DNA from: Cellulosilyticum lentocellum DSM 5427
GTDB taxonomy: Bacteria; Bacillota; Clostridia; Lachnospirales; Cellulosilyticaceae
Reading direction: 5' to 3'
Assembly (NCBI RefSeq): GCF_000178835.2
Contig: NC_015275.1
Coordinates: forward strand, 145,001-209,000
Length of the DNA: 64,000 bases
Shown: positions 41,024 through 49,708 of the stretch, piece after piece
Layout: every line of letters begins with the position of its first letter
How positions within the stretch are numbered: position 1 is the stretch's first letter
Translations under genes and position numbers: made by a program
The notes under the pieces: model-generated
Seen by the model: the letters and a program-made list of their open reading frames with translations, nothing else
The model's database searches: none
What the model was told of the DNA's origin: nothing

Positions 41024-42160
41024 TTAGCTCACCTTCTTTCTAGTAGTGTGGTCTAATACATAATAAATTTCTAAATCAGGAAAGTGTACGGCATCTTTAG
41101 AGAATGCTAAAAAGTAGACCTTAATATGGATCCCGAAACGTTCCTTTTCTCTAATAAATGCCGCAATTTCTTCATCCATAAAAGCTGTAATAAGAGTGAC
41201 ATAAGGAGAGGTGATTTCTGAGTCATACTCCTTTAAAAACTGAGAAAAATGCAAAGTAAAAGTTGTTTGTAGGCCAGCTAAAGAAACAAAGAGGTCATGA
41301 ATATGGGTATAGCCCCACATTTCTTTAGAGACTAAACTTGTCTGAGCATCCAAAGTGGCAGCATTAGCCATGAGCTTAATAGGAATGCTTCTAGGTAGTG
41401 TATATTCAAGTTCACCAGCAGCGATTTGAATGGCTAGTTCTAGCTTATCATCTGTCATTTCTTCTCGAAGCTGAGCTTTGTTTAGCTGCATATTGATAAT
41501 AACAGTCATATTTTGCTGAGTAGTAGCTTCATGATGACGGACCATAAGCTGATTATGTCTAGCACTCATGCCCCAGTGGATTTGATTCATAGTATCCCTT
41601 TGGGTATACTCTCTAACACCTGAAACGGTAAAGGGATCTTCTAGTATAAAGCGTCTTACTACCTGATCACCTTGAAGCTCCTTATAACCAATGGGAGCAA
41701 TGTCCAAAAGTACAGGAATAGGCAGTACAACTAAGCTGCCTTTAACAAAAAATAAACTACTATATTTGCAAAAGCCAAAGATGTCATTGGCCACAATGGT
41801 AGTATCTTCAATATGATAGATACCTCTCTTTAGACATTTAGCCTTCCAAGCTCTAGTAACACGTTTTTTTCCAGCGATGCTAAATAAGCTGGCTAAAGAA
41901 CGTGTTTTATCATTAACGGCGGAAGTATTACCAGCAAAATCGAGATATTTACTAGTAGAAATTTCTGATTTTAAGCTGGAGATGGGCAGGGCTGTGGGAT
42001 TAGTTACAGTTTCTATGATTTCAATATCAGCACCTTCAAAAACTTCATCTACACTGAATTTACATTCATAGCCTATGTAAGGAAAAACTTTAGTTAAATA
42101 GATTTGATGTTCAATAAGAATACCTAAAATAATAAGAAAACAAATACCGAAGATTTCCAT
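41024..42160 (-). CDS. DUF58 family protein
   Basis: The product is 378 residues with an N-terminal helix (about 3-18), a beta-rich domain (about 40-160) and the DUF58 signature near 195-225 (REYTQRDTMNQIHWGMSAR ... LMVRHHE), which resembles a von Willebrand A-like fold. DUF58 genes nearly always follow MoxR ATPases, as here. It stands one base from the following gene, so the pair is transcribed together. Confidence 0.9.
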   Translation of the reverse strand: MEIFGICFLIILGILIEHQIYLTKVFPYIGYECKFSVDEVFEGADIEIIETVTNPTALPISSLKSEISTSKYLDFAGNTSAVNDKTRSLASLFSIAGKKRVTRAWKAKCLKRGIYHIEDTTIVANDIFGFCKYSSLFFVKGSLVVLPIPVLLDIAPIGYKELQGDQVVRRFILEDPFTVSGVREYTQRDTMNQIHWGMSARHNQLMVRHHEATTQQNMTVIINMQLNKAQLREEMTDDKLELAIQIAAGELEYTLPRSIPIKLMANAATLDAQTSLVSKEMWGYTHIHDLFVSLAGLQTTFTLHFSQFLKEYDSEITSPYVTLITAFMDEEIAAFIREKERFGIHIKVYFLAFSKDAVHFPDLEIYYVLDHTTRKKVS

Positions 42161-42171
42161 AATTAGTCCTC

Positions 42172-43119
42172 CTATTCAATAGGTACAGGTACTTGGCTTA
42201 ATAAGTCCTCAAAAATCGTTTCAAGGGTATGTACATTACTAGCTATTTGATAGCCATTATAAATGACACGGTGAAGGGCTACATCTTTGACAATAGCTTT
42301 CACATCATCAGGAATAACATAATCCCTGCCGGCCATAGCTGCAAAAGCCTTAGAAGCCTTAAACATAGCTAAAGAACCTCGGAGGCTAAGGCCAAGTTTA
42401 AGCCTTGAATCCTGACGAGTGGCATTACTAATAGCTACTATGTAAGCTTTAATACTATCGCTTACTTTGACCTCTTTAACGGCTGCTTGGGCTTCTAAGA
42501 TTTGTTCTTTAGTTACAACACATTGAAGGTCATTTAAAGGAGAGGCATTAGCTTGACTAGAAAGTACATTTATTTCATCAGCTTCACTAGGATAACCCAT
42601 ACTAAGGCGCATAAAAAAACGGTCCAATTGGGCTTCTGGTAAAGGAAAGGTACCTTGAGTTTCAATAGGATTTTGAGTGGCGATAACAAGGAAAGGTGCT
42701 TCTAGAGAATAAGTAATGCCATCTACTGTTACTTGAGCTTCCTCCATACATTCCAGTAAACTAGATTGAGTTCTAGGAGTAGCACGATTAATTTCATCAG
42801 CTAATAAGATATGTGTGAAAATTGGACCGGGCTTAAAGATAAAATCTTGTTCTTTTTGATTATAAAAGTTAATGCCCATAAGATCAGAAGGAAGTAAGTC
42901 AGGGGTGAACTGAACACGCTTAAATTGGCAACCTAATGATTTAGCCAGAGCTTTAGCAGATGTGGTTTTGCCAGTGCCAGGGATGTCTTCCAATAGAATG
43001 TGACCGTTGCATAAAAGTGCCATAATGAGTTTACTAATTTCAGTATCTTTACCTTTAATAACCTTTGTCATATTACCTTTAAGCGATGAAGCTATTTGTT
43101 CTACAACTGATAAGTTCAT
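42172..43119 (-). CDS. MoxR-family AAA+ ATPase
   Basis: The product is 315 residues. Walker A is EDIPGTGKTTSAKAL (about 40-54), Walker B LLADEINRATPRTQSSLLE with the sensor segment ATQNPIETQGTFPLPEAQLDRF, and a C-terminal lid (AMAGRDYVIPDDVKAIV). MoxR proteins act as chaperones for DUF58/VWA partners, encoded here directly downstream. AGGAGG precedes the ATG. A second MoxR-DUF58 set lies at 60407-62552. Confidence 0.95.
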   Translation of the reverse strand: MNLSVVEQIASSLKGNMTKVIKGKDTEISKLIMALLCNGHILLEDIPGTGKTTSAKALAKSLGCQFKRVQFTPDLLPSDLMGINFYNQKEQDFIFKPGPIFTHILLADEINRATPRTQSSLLECMEEAQVTVDGITYSLEAPFLVIATQNPIETQGTFPLPEAQLDRFFMRLSMGYPSEADEINVLSSQANASPLNDLQCVVTKEQILEAQAAVKEVKVSDSIKAYIVAISNATRQDSRLKLGLSLRGSLAMFKASKAFAAMAGRDYVIPDDVKAIVKDVALHRVIYNGYQIASNVHTLETIFEDLLSQVPVPIE

Positions 43120-43434
43120 TGAGATTCCTCCTAAATATTTTGGATTACTGCGTAACTACTTAATGAGAAAATTGCAAGGCGATGAAGAGTGAATAATTGG
43201 TTGCTTATGAATAAATTTGATTTGTAAATATATTTATACAACTATACTAAGTATAGCTGATGATTTCTGAGTTTAATATATGTATATCTAAAGAAAAGAG
43301 GAGGAATTAACTGGTTATTTTGACAGACGCAAATAAACTCCCCAAGTCACAGATTCCTGTAGCCCAGAGAGTTTATATAGGTTGTTCTTCGATATTCACT
43401 AATTTAGTACCTCTTTCTCTTATATTCTTAAGTT
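43120..43434. other. Intergenic region
   Basis: About 315 bases without a gene. AAACTC (43334) and GAGTTT (43369) flank a loop and could end transcription of the minus-strand gene at 43435. AGGAGG near 43300 on the plus strand leads into no frame. Confidence 0.4.
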
Positions 43435-43776
43435 TTAATCTAGATCATATGCTTTTTTAGCTGCAGTATAGTTAATACTGGGTTTAGGTGGCTTAGCTTC
43501 TGTTAATGCAACTTGTCTTACAATAGAAGTATTGGCCAGCATAATGAGAAATTTTTCACCAGCTTCATTAGTTGTCACCTTAGTTTTAAGAGCTTCTGTA
43601 GGCAACGTATGCATTTCTTCACTATAGCCTTTAAGTGCTGAACTAGAGTTTACTTTTCTAACGCGTGTCATCTCTGTATGCAAGGAAGTTTTGAATTCAT
43701 TGGCATGAGAAGAACTAGTAGAAGTGGGTGGTGAAACATTACAAGTATTAACGATGCTAGTAATAAGATTAAGCAT
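43435..43776 (-). CDS. Hypothetical protein, 113 residues
   Basis: A Ser/Thr-rich N-terminal half (SPPTSTSSSHANEFKTSLH) is followed by KGYSEEMHTLPTEALKTKV and a helical C-terminal part (EKFLIMLANTSIVRQVALTE). No signal peptide. AGGAGG lies 8 bases before the ATG; a GTG three codons earlier overlaps it. I do not recognise the family. Confidence 0.65.
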   Translation of the reverse strand: MLNLITSIVNTCNVSPPTSTSSSHANEFKTSLHTEMTRVRKVNSSSALKGYSEEMHTLPTEALKTKVTTNEAGEKFLIMLANTSIVRQVALTEAKPPKPSINYTAAKKAYDLD

Positions 43777-43965
43777 AATAAACACCTCCTATATAACTAT
43801 GTTTTTGTGAACACTGGCATCACCCTTTCTTTGTTTTTTTGTATTATATATATCGACAAAATAAAGAAAAAATACATAGTAAATTGAAAGATTGCTTTTC
43901 ACTTTTTATTAGGAAGTCGGCTTTTTGATTACATATACATAAGTATAAAGCGAAATAAATAAAGT

Positions 43966-44011
43966 AAAAATAGCTTCCCGAGTATAAAGAATACTTGAGA
44001 AGCTATTTTTG
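43966..44011. terminator. Terminator of the PadR-HAAS unit
   Basis: AAAATAGCTTC and GAAGCTATTTT flank AGTAT / ATACT, giving a stem of about 17 bp with mismatches. T tracts occur on both strands. Confidence 0.8.
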
Positions 44012-44050
44012 TTGCTATTCATAATGGTTATAAATTAAAATTGTTCACGG

Positions 44051-45037
44051 CTATTTGCTATGAAGAGCACTGTAGAAAGCACAAAAGCCACCAAATAGCA
44101 TGCCGGTGATAGGAAAGACTAGCCAACAAATGCCCCATAGATTAAAGACGAAGCCTAAGAAAAGAAAAACAGCAGTAGCTAAAGGCCATACAATACCAGC
44201 AACAGCGCCAATGAGTTTGTCTTCTTGCTTTTTCTCAGGACTAAACTCTTCTAATTTTAAAAGTCTTTTATAGGCCTCAGGAACCATGCCTGTGTAAATA
44301 AAGATATTAACAGCCAGAGCAATCATAACTAATAAAATACATACGCCAGCGAGAGTAAGGTTGTTACTAAACATAGAACCGAGAAAAATAGGTACTGGGG
44401 AAAGGATACAAAGACTAACGCCAGTAATAATAGCCACTGGTTTCTGTGCACTTACACTAGGATACTCTTTAGATAAAATTGCTTTAGCAGAGGCGCTTAG
44501 CTCAAATCCACCTTCTTCAATGAATTTAAATGGTTCTAGCTGAGTACCTGAAAAAATGAAGAGTCCTACAGCGGGAACAATAAATAAGAATAGCATAATG
44601 ACAGGGAACATGCCTTTAGAGTTAGAGTTGGCTTGCTTGAGAATGATATTGGCATCAATAAGAGCAATACAGCCAATTAAAGTGGCAACACCTAATAAAA
44701 TTAAAGCAACACCTAAACCAACGAAACGAGCACTTTTTCGCTTAAGGCTAATAAAATTTCGAGCATCTTCTAAGCTAAGTGTAGGACCTACTGGCTTATT
44801 TAAGCTGAGCTGAGACTCAGAAGACACGTTAATATTCATTTCTTTTAATAACTCATCGATATTTCCAAATTCAGAGATGACGATGCCAATGGCTTCATTT
44901 TCTGTTTTTCCATTAGCTTTTAGCTCCTCATATTTATCCCCCATATTGGCCAAAAGCTCATCTTTTAGATTTAAAATCTCCTTTGTTTGTGGTAAAGATT
45001 GAAAAACATTGTCTAAATAATTTTTAATAATTTCCAT
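44051..45037 (-). CDS. HAAS-domain membrane protein (DUF1700/permease-prefix type)
   Basis: The product is 328 residues. Residues 1-70 (NYLDNVFQSLPQTKEIL ... DELLANMGDKYEEL ... AIGIVISEFGNIDELL) form the helical HAAS/permease-prefix domain that partners with PadR-like regulators. Six hydrophobic helices follow. The gene starts one base after the padR stop, with its ribosome-binding site inside padR. HAAS proteins are thought to act as membrane modulators of the neighbouring PadR repressor; here that is inference from family and gene order. Confidence 0.85.
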   Translation of the reverse strand: MEIIKNYLDNVFQSLPQTKEILNLKDELLANMGDKYEELKANGKTENEAIGIVISEFGNIDELLKEMNINVSSESQLSLNKPVGPTLSLEDARNFISLKRKSARFVGLGVALILLGVATLIGCIALIDANIILKQANSNSKGMFPVIMLFLFIVPAVGLFIFSGTQLEPFKFIEEGGFELSASAKAILSKEYPSVSAQKPVAIITGVSLCILSPVPIFLGSMFSNNLTLAGVCILLVMIALAVNIFIYTGMVPEAYKRLLKLEEFSPEKKQEDKLIGAVAGIVWPLATAVFLFLGFVFNLWGICWLVFPITGMLFGGFCAFYSALHSK

Positions 45038-45038
45038 A

Positions 45039-45368
45039 CTAATCCAACTCCTTTATAAACCTATTGATAACATTTTGGGTGAGTTCCCATTCTTTGCATT
45101 TCTCCTTATAGTAGGAGAGACCTTCTTCGGTAATTCTAAAATAAGTACGTCTTTTTCCTTGTGTTTCTTCTCCAAAGTAGGAGGTAATATAGCCATTCTT
45201 CTCCAGTCTATTAAAGGCAGAGTAGAGAGTAGTTTCTTTCATGACATATTGTTCTTCTGTTAAAGTACGGATGTTTTTAGAAATTTCATAGCCGTAAGAA
45301 TCTCCTTCTATTAAGAGATACAAAATGATGGTGTCGTTATAGCCTCTAATTACGTCGCTACTAATCAT
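45039..45368 (-). CDS. PadR-family transcriptional regulator (short)
   Basis: The product is 109 residues, essentially only the winged-helix domain (YNDTIILYLLIEGDSYGYEIS ... KETTLYSAFNRLEKNGYIT), the usual length for the short PadR subfamily. The ribosome-binding site is weak (GGGGGC). Its upstream region (45390-45460) carries repeated ACTACGA motifs that may be its operator. Confidence 0.9.
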   Translation of the reverse strand: MISSDVIRGYNDTIILYLLIEGDSYGYEISKNIRTLTEEQYVMKETTLYSAFNRLEKNGYITSYFGEETQGKRRTYFRITEEGLSYYKEKCKEWELTQNVINRFIKELD

Positions 45369-45389
45369 GTTTTGTGCCCCCGATCTATT

Positions 45390-45460
45390 ACTACGATAGA
45401 TGTACTACGACAGGTGTACTACATCTGATGAAGTAAGTGTAGCACAACTACTACGACAAG
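45390..45460. promoter_or_regulatory. Iterated ACTAC repeats upstream of short padR
   Basis: ACTAC occurs at 45390, 45404 and 45418, spaced exactly 14 bases, with further copies at 45447 and 45450. Three copies are extended to ACTACGAYAR. TGTACTAC is repeated at 45401 and 45415. The position suggests an operator array; nothing else explains it. Confidence 0.5.
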
Positions 45461-45613
45461 TAAAGTAATTTTTTGAATGAGTTTAGACTATTTGTTAAAT
45501 AACTCTAAAGAAACTAAAGAAAAAAGAATATTATAGGACCTTTCAAGGCATGAAGGACCTATAATAAAAGATATGGAATAGTTTCACGAATGTTATTAAT
45601 AATACGTAATATA

Positions 45614-45641
45614 TTGACATTTTCGTGTGATTAGTTATAAT
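45614..45641 (+). promoter_or_regulatory. Promoter of T-box-thrS unit
   Basis: TTGACA (45614-45619), a 16-bp spacer and TATAAT (45636-45641), both perfect consensus boxes. Confidence 0.85.
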
Positions 45642-45654
45642 AACCTTAATAACA

Positions 45655-45928
45655 TAGGAAAAGCAAAGATGGAAAAGAGTAGACTTTATAAATCATCCAG
45701 AGAGAAGAATACTTGGTGGAAGTTCTTTATGAAAGCGTTTAGTTGAAAACCATTCCTGAGCTGTTGTGCTGAACCAATAAGTAAGTACATCCGTATGTCT
45801 GCGTTAAAGGCTAGGATTTGTTAGAATCTGAAGTGAAAAGTTAAGGTGGAACCGTGCACAGATTATAATTGCACCCTTAAATAAATGACTATAAGGTCAT
45901 TTGTTTTAGGGTGCTTTTCTTGTGTTAT
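45655..45928 (+). promoter_or_regulatory. T-box leader, threonine specifier ACC
   Basis: The T-box motif AAGGTGGAACCGTGC lies at 45843-45857. The stem I flank GCTGTTGTGCTGAA follows ACC (45749-45751), a Thr codon that fits the thrS gene downstream. The terminator hairpin GCACCCT ... AGGGTGC (45870-45915) includes an inner AAATGAC / GGTCATTT stem and ends in TTTTCTTG. Uncharged tRNA-Thr should prevent termination. Confidence 0.93.
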
Positions 45929-45960
45929 ATATTTCAAATTTGAAAAGGAGGACATAAGAA

Positions 45961-47721
45961 ATGAAAGTAATAATGAAGGATGGTTTAGTAAAAGATTTTA
46001 AGTTCGAGGAAAAAGAGGGGAAGAATGCTTTTAGACATACAGCATCTCATGTTTTAGCACAAGCTGTTAAAAGGTTATACCCAACTACAAAGTGTGCTAT
46101 TGGACCTGTGATTGAAGATGGGTTTTACTATGATTTTGAGTTTGACTTTGAATTCACAGCGGCGAATTTAGTAGAGATTGAGCAAGAGATGAGAAAAATC
46201 GTTAAAGAAAGTCTCTCCTTGCAAAGATATACTTTAAATAGAGAAGAAGCACTTGCACTGATGAAAGAGAAAAATGAACCTTATAAAATAGAGCTTATTA
46301 ATGACTTACCTGAAGATGCACAGCTTAGCTTTTATCAGCAAGGAGATTATTTGGAATTATGTGCAGGACCACATGTAACTAATACAAGCCTAATCAAAGC
46401 CTTTAAGTTGACAGCAACGGCTGGAGCGTATTGGAGAGGAAACGAAAAAAATAAGATGCTCACAAGGATTTATGGAACAGCTTTTCCAAAGAGTAGTGAT
46501 TTAGAAGCCTATTTACAAAGCATTGAAGAAGCTAAAAAGAGGGATCATAGAAAGTTAGGAAAAGAACTAGGTTTATTTACAATTCTAGACGAAGGACCAG
46601 GTTTTCCATTCTTCCTGCCAAAAGGTATGGTACTTAAAAATCTCTTAATTGATTATTGGAGAAAGCTTCATACGAGAGAAGGTTATGTGGAAATTAGCAC
46701 ACCGATGATGCTCAATAAAGAACTTTGGGAAACATCTGGTCACTGGGATCATTACCGTGAAAACATGTATACCACAGTTATCGACGATACAGATTTTGCC
46801 ATCAAACCAATGAATTGTCCTGGTGGTATGTTAGTTTATAAATTACAGCCTCACTCTTATCGTGAACTCCCTATTCGTATGGGTGAATTGGGATTGGTTC
46901 ATAGGCATGAAAAGTCAGGAGCTTTACATGGTCTTATGCGTGTACGTTGCTTTACACAAGACGATGCTCATATTTTCATGACACAGGAACAAATTACAGA
47001 TGAGATTAAAGGTGTTGTAAGACTTATTGATGAAGTGTATAGCAAGTTCGGTTTTAAGTATCATGTGGAGTTATCTACACGTCCAGAAAATAGTATTGGT
47101 AGTGATGAAGATTGGAATGTGGCAACTGAGGGACTCAAAAAGGCTTTAGATGAGATGCAGCTAGAATATGTGATTAATGAGGGAGACGGCGCTTTCTATG
47201 GACCAAAGATAGACTTCCACCTAGAGGATTCTATAGGTAGAACATGGCAGTGTGGTACTATTCAACTAGACTTTCAGTTACCTGTAAGGTTTGAAGCAGA
47301 ATACATTGGTGCAGATGGTAAGAAGCATAGACCTATTATGATTCACCGCGTTGTCTTTGGCTCTATTGAACGATTCATAGGCATTCTAATTGAGCATTAT
47401 GCGGGTAAATTCCCACTTTGGTTAGCGCCAGTTCAAGTAAAAGTGCTCCCTATTTCAGATAAATTCTCAGAGTATGGAGCCTTCGTCATGGCAGAATTAC
47501 AAAAACAAGGTATCCGCTGTGAAATAGATAATAGAGATGAAAAGATAGGCTATAAGATTAGAGAAGCACAGCTTGGTAAAGTGCCTTATATGGTAGTTGT
47601 AGGTCAAAAAGAGGTGGAAAGTAATCTTGTTACAATTCGCAGGCGAGATGAAAGTACTCAAGAAGGCTATAGTATACAGGAGTTTGTACAGCTTCTAAAC
47701 AATGAAATTGAAGGATTTTAA
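45961..47721 (+). CDS. thrS: Threonyl-tRNA synthetase lacking a full TGS domain
   Basis: The product is 586 residues and attaches threonine to tRNA-Thr in the cytoplasm. The editing domain has HTASHVLAQ and CAGPH. The class II core has motif 2 (GLVHRHEKSGAL) and the zinc ligand Cys286 (MNCPGG), and motif 3 lies near GSIERFIGILIEHY. The anticodon domain begins near VQVKVLPIS. Most bacterial ThrRS proteins have about 640 residues with a 60-residue N-terminal TGS domain; here only about 20 residues precede the editing domain. The zinc ligand sits about 48 positions earlier than in E. coli. The ribosome-binding site is AAAAGGAGG. Confidence 0.96.
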   Translation: MKVIMKDGLVKDFKFEEKEGKNAFRHTASHVLAQAVKRLYPTTKCAIGPVIEDGFYYDFEFDFEFTAANLVEIEQEMRKIVKESLSLQRYTLNREEALALMKEKNEPYKIELINDLPEDAQLSFYQQGDYLELCAGPHVTNTSLIKAFKLTATAGAYWRGNEKNKMLTRIYGTAFPKSSDLEAYLQSIEEAKKRDHRKLGKELGLFTILDEGPGFPFFLPKGMVLKNLLIDYWRKLHTREGYVEISTPMMLNKELWETSGHWDHYRENMYTTVIDDTDFAIKPMNCPGGMLVYKLQPHSYRELPIRMGELGLVHRHEKSGALHGLMRVRCFTQDDAHIFMTQEQITDEIKGVVRLIDEVYSKFGFKYHVELSTRPENSIGSDEDWNVATEGLKKALDEMQLEYVINEGDGAFYGPKIDFHLEDSIGRTWQCGTIQLDFQLPVRFEAEYIGADGKKHRPIMIHRVVFGSIERFIGILIEHYAGKFPLWLAPVQVKVLPISDKFSEYGAFVMAELQKQGIRCEIDNRDEKIGYKIREAQLGKVPYMVVVGQKEVESNLVTIRRRDESTQEGYSIQEFVQLLNNEIEGF

Positions 47722-47761
47722 GGTGATTTCTAACTAGGTTAATAAGAGATTATTGAGTGAG

Positions 47762-47800
47762 AAGCTACACCAAGCAAATATTGCGTAGTGTAGCTTTTTT
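47762..47800 (+). terminator. Terminator of thrS
   Basis: AAGCTACAC and GTGTAGCTT form a perfect 9-bp stem followed by TTTT. Confidence 0.88.
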
Positions 47801-47963
47801 GTGATGTCGATATGTGAGAAATAAAAATAGATGAATATTTGAGTTACAAGTATTCTGAAAATATTGATAAGTAGTTTTGAGAATGCTACGATATTTATAT
47901 AGTATTAAAGAGTACCGTTAGTATGAGACATATATTGATATAAGAATTGATAGAGGGGGTGAA

Positions 47964-48612
47964 GTGTTGAGAAGAGGACATATCTGTTATCTAATAGTAG
48001 GGGGGCTGATAATAGTAATGCTAATGAAAATATTTTTGTCACAAAATGAGCCTAAGAGAAAAGTAGAAGCTAATCATGTGATAGACACTGCAATTAATGG
48101 TGAGGGAGAAAAAGAGAAACAATTAATAGAAGATAAAGGTATTAACGATTTGTTAGAAAAAGCAAAGGGAGCGACAACTCTAGATATTATACAAGGTGGG
48201 CAGAATGAAGAAAATCAGGGAGTAGTGGATCCAAGAGGAATAGTCATAAGGTATCAAGGAGATATTGTAGGAGCTCATTACAGCTTATATAGAGTACAAT
48301 GTTCATGAAAACTATAATCGCTTTTATGAAATTAGGGCTAGTAAACTTTGGTTACAGATTCTATTCTTATATAAGGAAGAGAAGGAATTATTTAGCCAAA
48401 AGGAAAATAGACAGGGAATGCGTATAGGCTATCAAGGCATTAAGATAATTTCTATTGAGGAAATAAAAGATGAAAAGCACAGTCCTAAGATTTTAAAGGC
48501 TTATGCAGTTACCTTTTTTATTGAGAGTGAAGTAGGAGGAGAAAAAAACTTCGAGCCTATCTATATAGGAGAAGAGAATGGTGTTAGAGTGATATATAGC
48601 CAGGGAATATAA
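47964..48612 (+). pseudogene. Membrane-anchored protein gene, frameshifted
   Basis: The first frame encodes an N-terminal anchor (HICYLIVGGLIIVMLMKIF) and a charged stretch, reaching RGIVIRYQGDIVG before drifting off at 48308. The next frame is open from 48271 (ELITAYIEYNVHENYNRFYE) to 48612 and has no ribosome-binding site of its own. Joining the frames near 48268-48275 gives one protein of about 215 residues. It resembles DUF4829-like secreted proteins only loosely. A single-base indel, or a sequencing error, would explain it. AGGGGG precedes the TTG start. Confidence 0.65.
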
Positions 48613-48714
48613 GCAATAAACTAAGATAAATAAAATGTTTTATATTAAAAGGGCATTGTATGAAAAGCGCAATACAAAATTCTTATGCTATATTTTGTGT
48701 AGGAGGTGTTTAAA

Positions 48715-49623
48715 ATGCACGCATGGGAAGCAATACAAAAAAGTATTGAGTACATTGAAGAAAACCTGACACAAGAAATACAAATTGAAGAACTCGCAAG
48801 TATAGCTGGATTATCGCCGTTCTATTTTCAACGACTATTTACACGTTTAGCTAAGAAGCCTGTTTGTGAGTACATTAAGTTACGCAGACTGGCACAAGCA
48901 GTAAACGAACTAAAAGGTAAAGAAGTGAGAATACTTGATATTGCAATAAACTATGGTTTCTCCAGTCATGCTAATTTTACAAGAGCATTCAAGGAAACCT
49001 ATGGCATTACACCAGAGGAATATCGTACAGGTAAAATTCATCTTAACCAATTTGTGAAACCAGAACTGGTTTTAAATTATGTAATGGTTGATGAAAATGT
49101 CCCATTAATTACGGATGGCATTGTAATTGAGGTTAAGCGAAAAAAATTAGAGGTTCCACGTTCTTATATAGGTATTGCAAGAGAAATACCTATTGCAGAA
49201 TTAATGGGCGGAACGACTACAAGTGTTTCTGTTACAGGAAAGCTATGGGATGATTTTCATTCTGTAAAATCGGAAATTCCTTATTTGGTTAAGGGAGGAA
49301 ATGAATTTGGTGCACTTTATATAGGAGAAGCTAAAGAGGGGCATTGCATCTATATGGCAGGAGCAGAGGCAGAATATGGTGCAAGTGCAGAGGGATATTC
49401 GACTTTTGAACTTCCTGCTGCCGAGTACCTTATTTGTGGTTTTGAAGCGGAAAACTTTGAGGAATTAACAAATTCTGCTGTTTACAAAGCACAGACATTC
49501 ATGGAAAGATGGATGAGAGAACATCATTTAACGACGACTGATTTTGCAGGAGAAATGTACTATCCATCTACTGCTGAATATTCATATTTAGAGCATTGGA
49601 TGATACCAGTATCTACTAAGTAG
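48715..49623 (+). CDS. AraC-family regulator with GyrI-like effector domain
   Basis: The product is 302 residues. The N-terminal AraC DNA-binding domain has two helix-turn-helix units (IEELASIAGLSPFYFQRLF and ILDIAINYGFSSHANFTRAF, ending ETYGITPEEYR). The C-terminal half (about 125-300) is the GyrI-like/SOUL-type ligand-binding domain (PLITDGIVIEV ... FELPAAEYLICGFEAENFEEL). This arrangement resembles Rob and multidrug-sensing regulators. I start at the ATG 8 bases after AGGAGG; a GTG three codons earlier overlaps that site. No obvious target gene adjoins it. Confidence 0.9.
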   Translation: MHAWEAIQKSIEYIEENLTQEIQIEELASIAGLSPFYFQRLFTRLAKKPVCEYIKLRRLAQAVNELKGKEVRILDIAINYGFSSHANFTRAFKETYGITPEEYRTGKIHLNQFVKPELVLNYVMVDENVPLITDGIVIEVKRKKLEVPRSYIGIAREIPIAELMGGTTTSVSVTGKLWDDFHSVKSEIPYLVKGGNEFGALYIGEAKEGHCIYMAGAEAEYGASAEGYSTFELPAAEYLICGFEAENFEELTNSAVYKAQTFMERWMREHHLTTTDFAGEMYYPSTAEYSYLEHWMIPVSTK

Positions 49624-49626
49624 AAC

Positions 49627-49675
49627 AAGGGCTATAAACCTAGAGATTGCATACTAGTTTTATAGCCCTTTACTA
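49627..49675. terminator. Bidirectional terminator
   Basis: AAGGGCTATAAA and TTTATAGCCCTT form a perfect 12-bp stem between two convergent genes. Confidence 0.88.
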
Positions 49676-49708
49676 TTTGGTAAAGTTAATATTTATTTTA
49701 GAGGAAGT

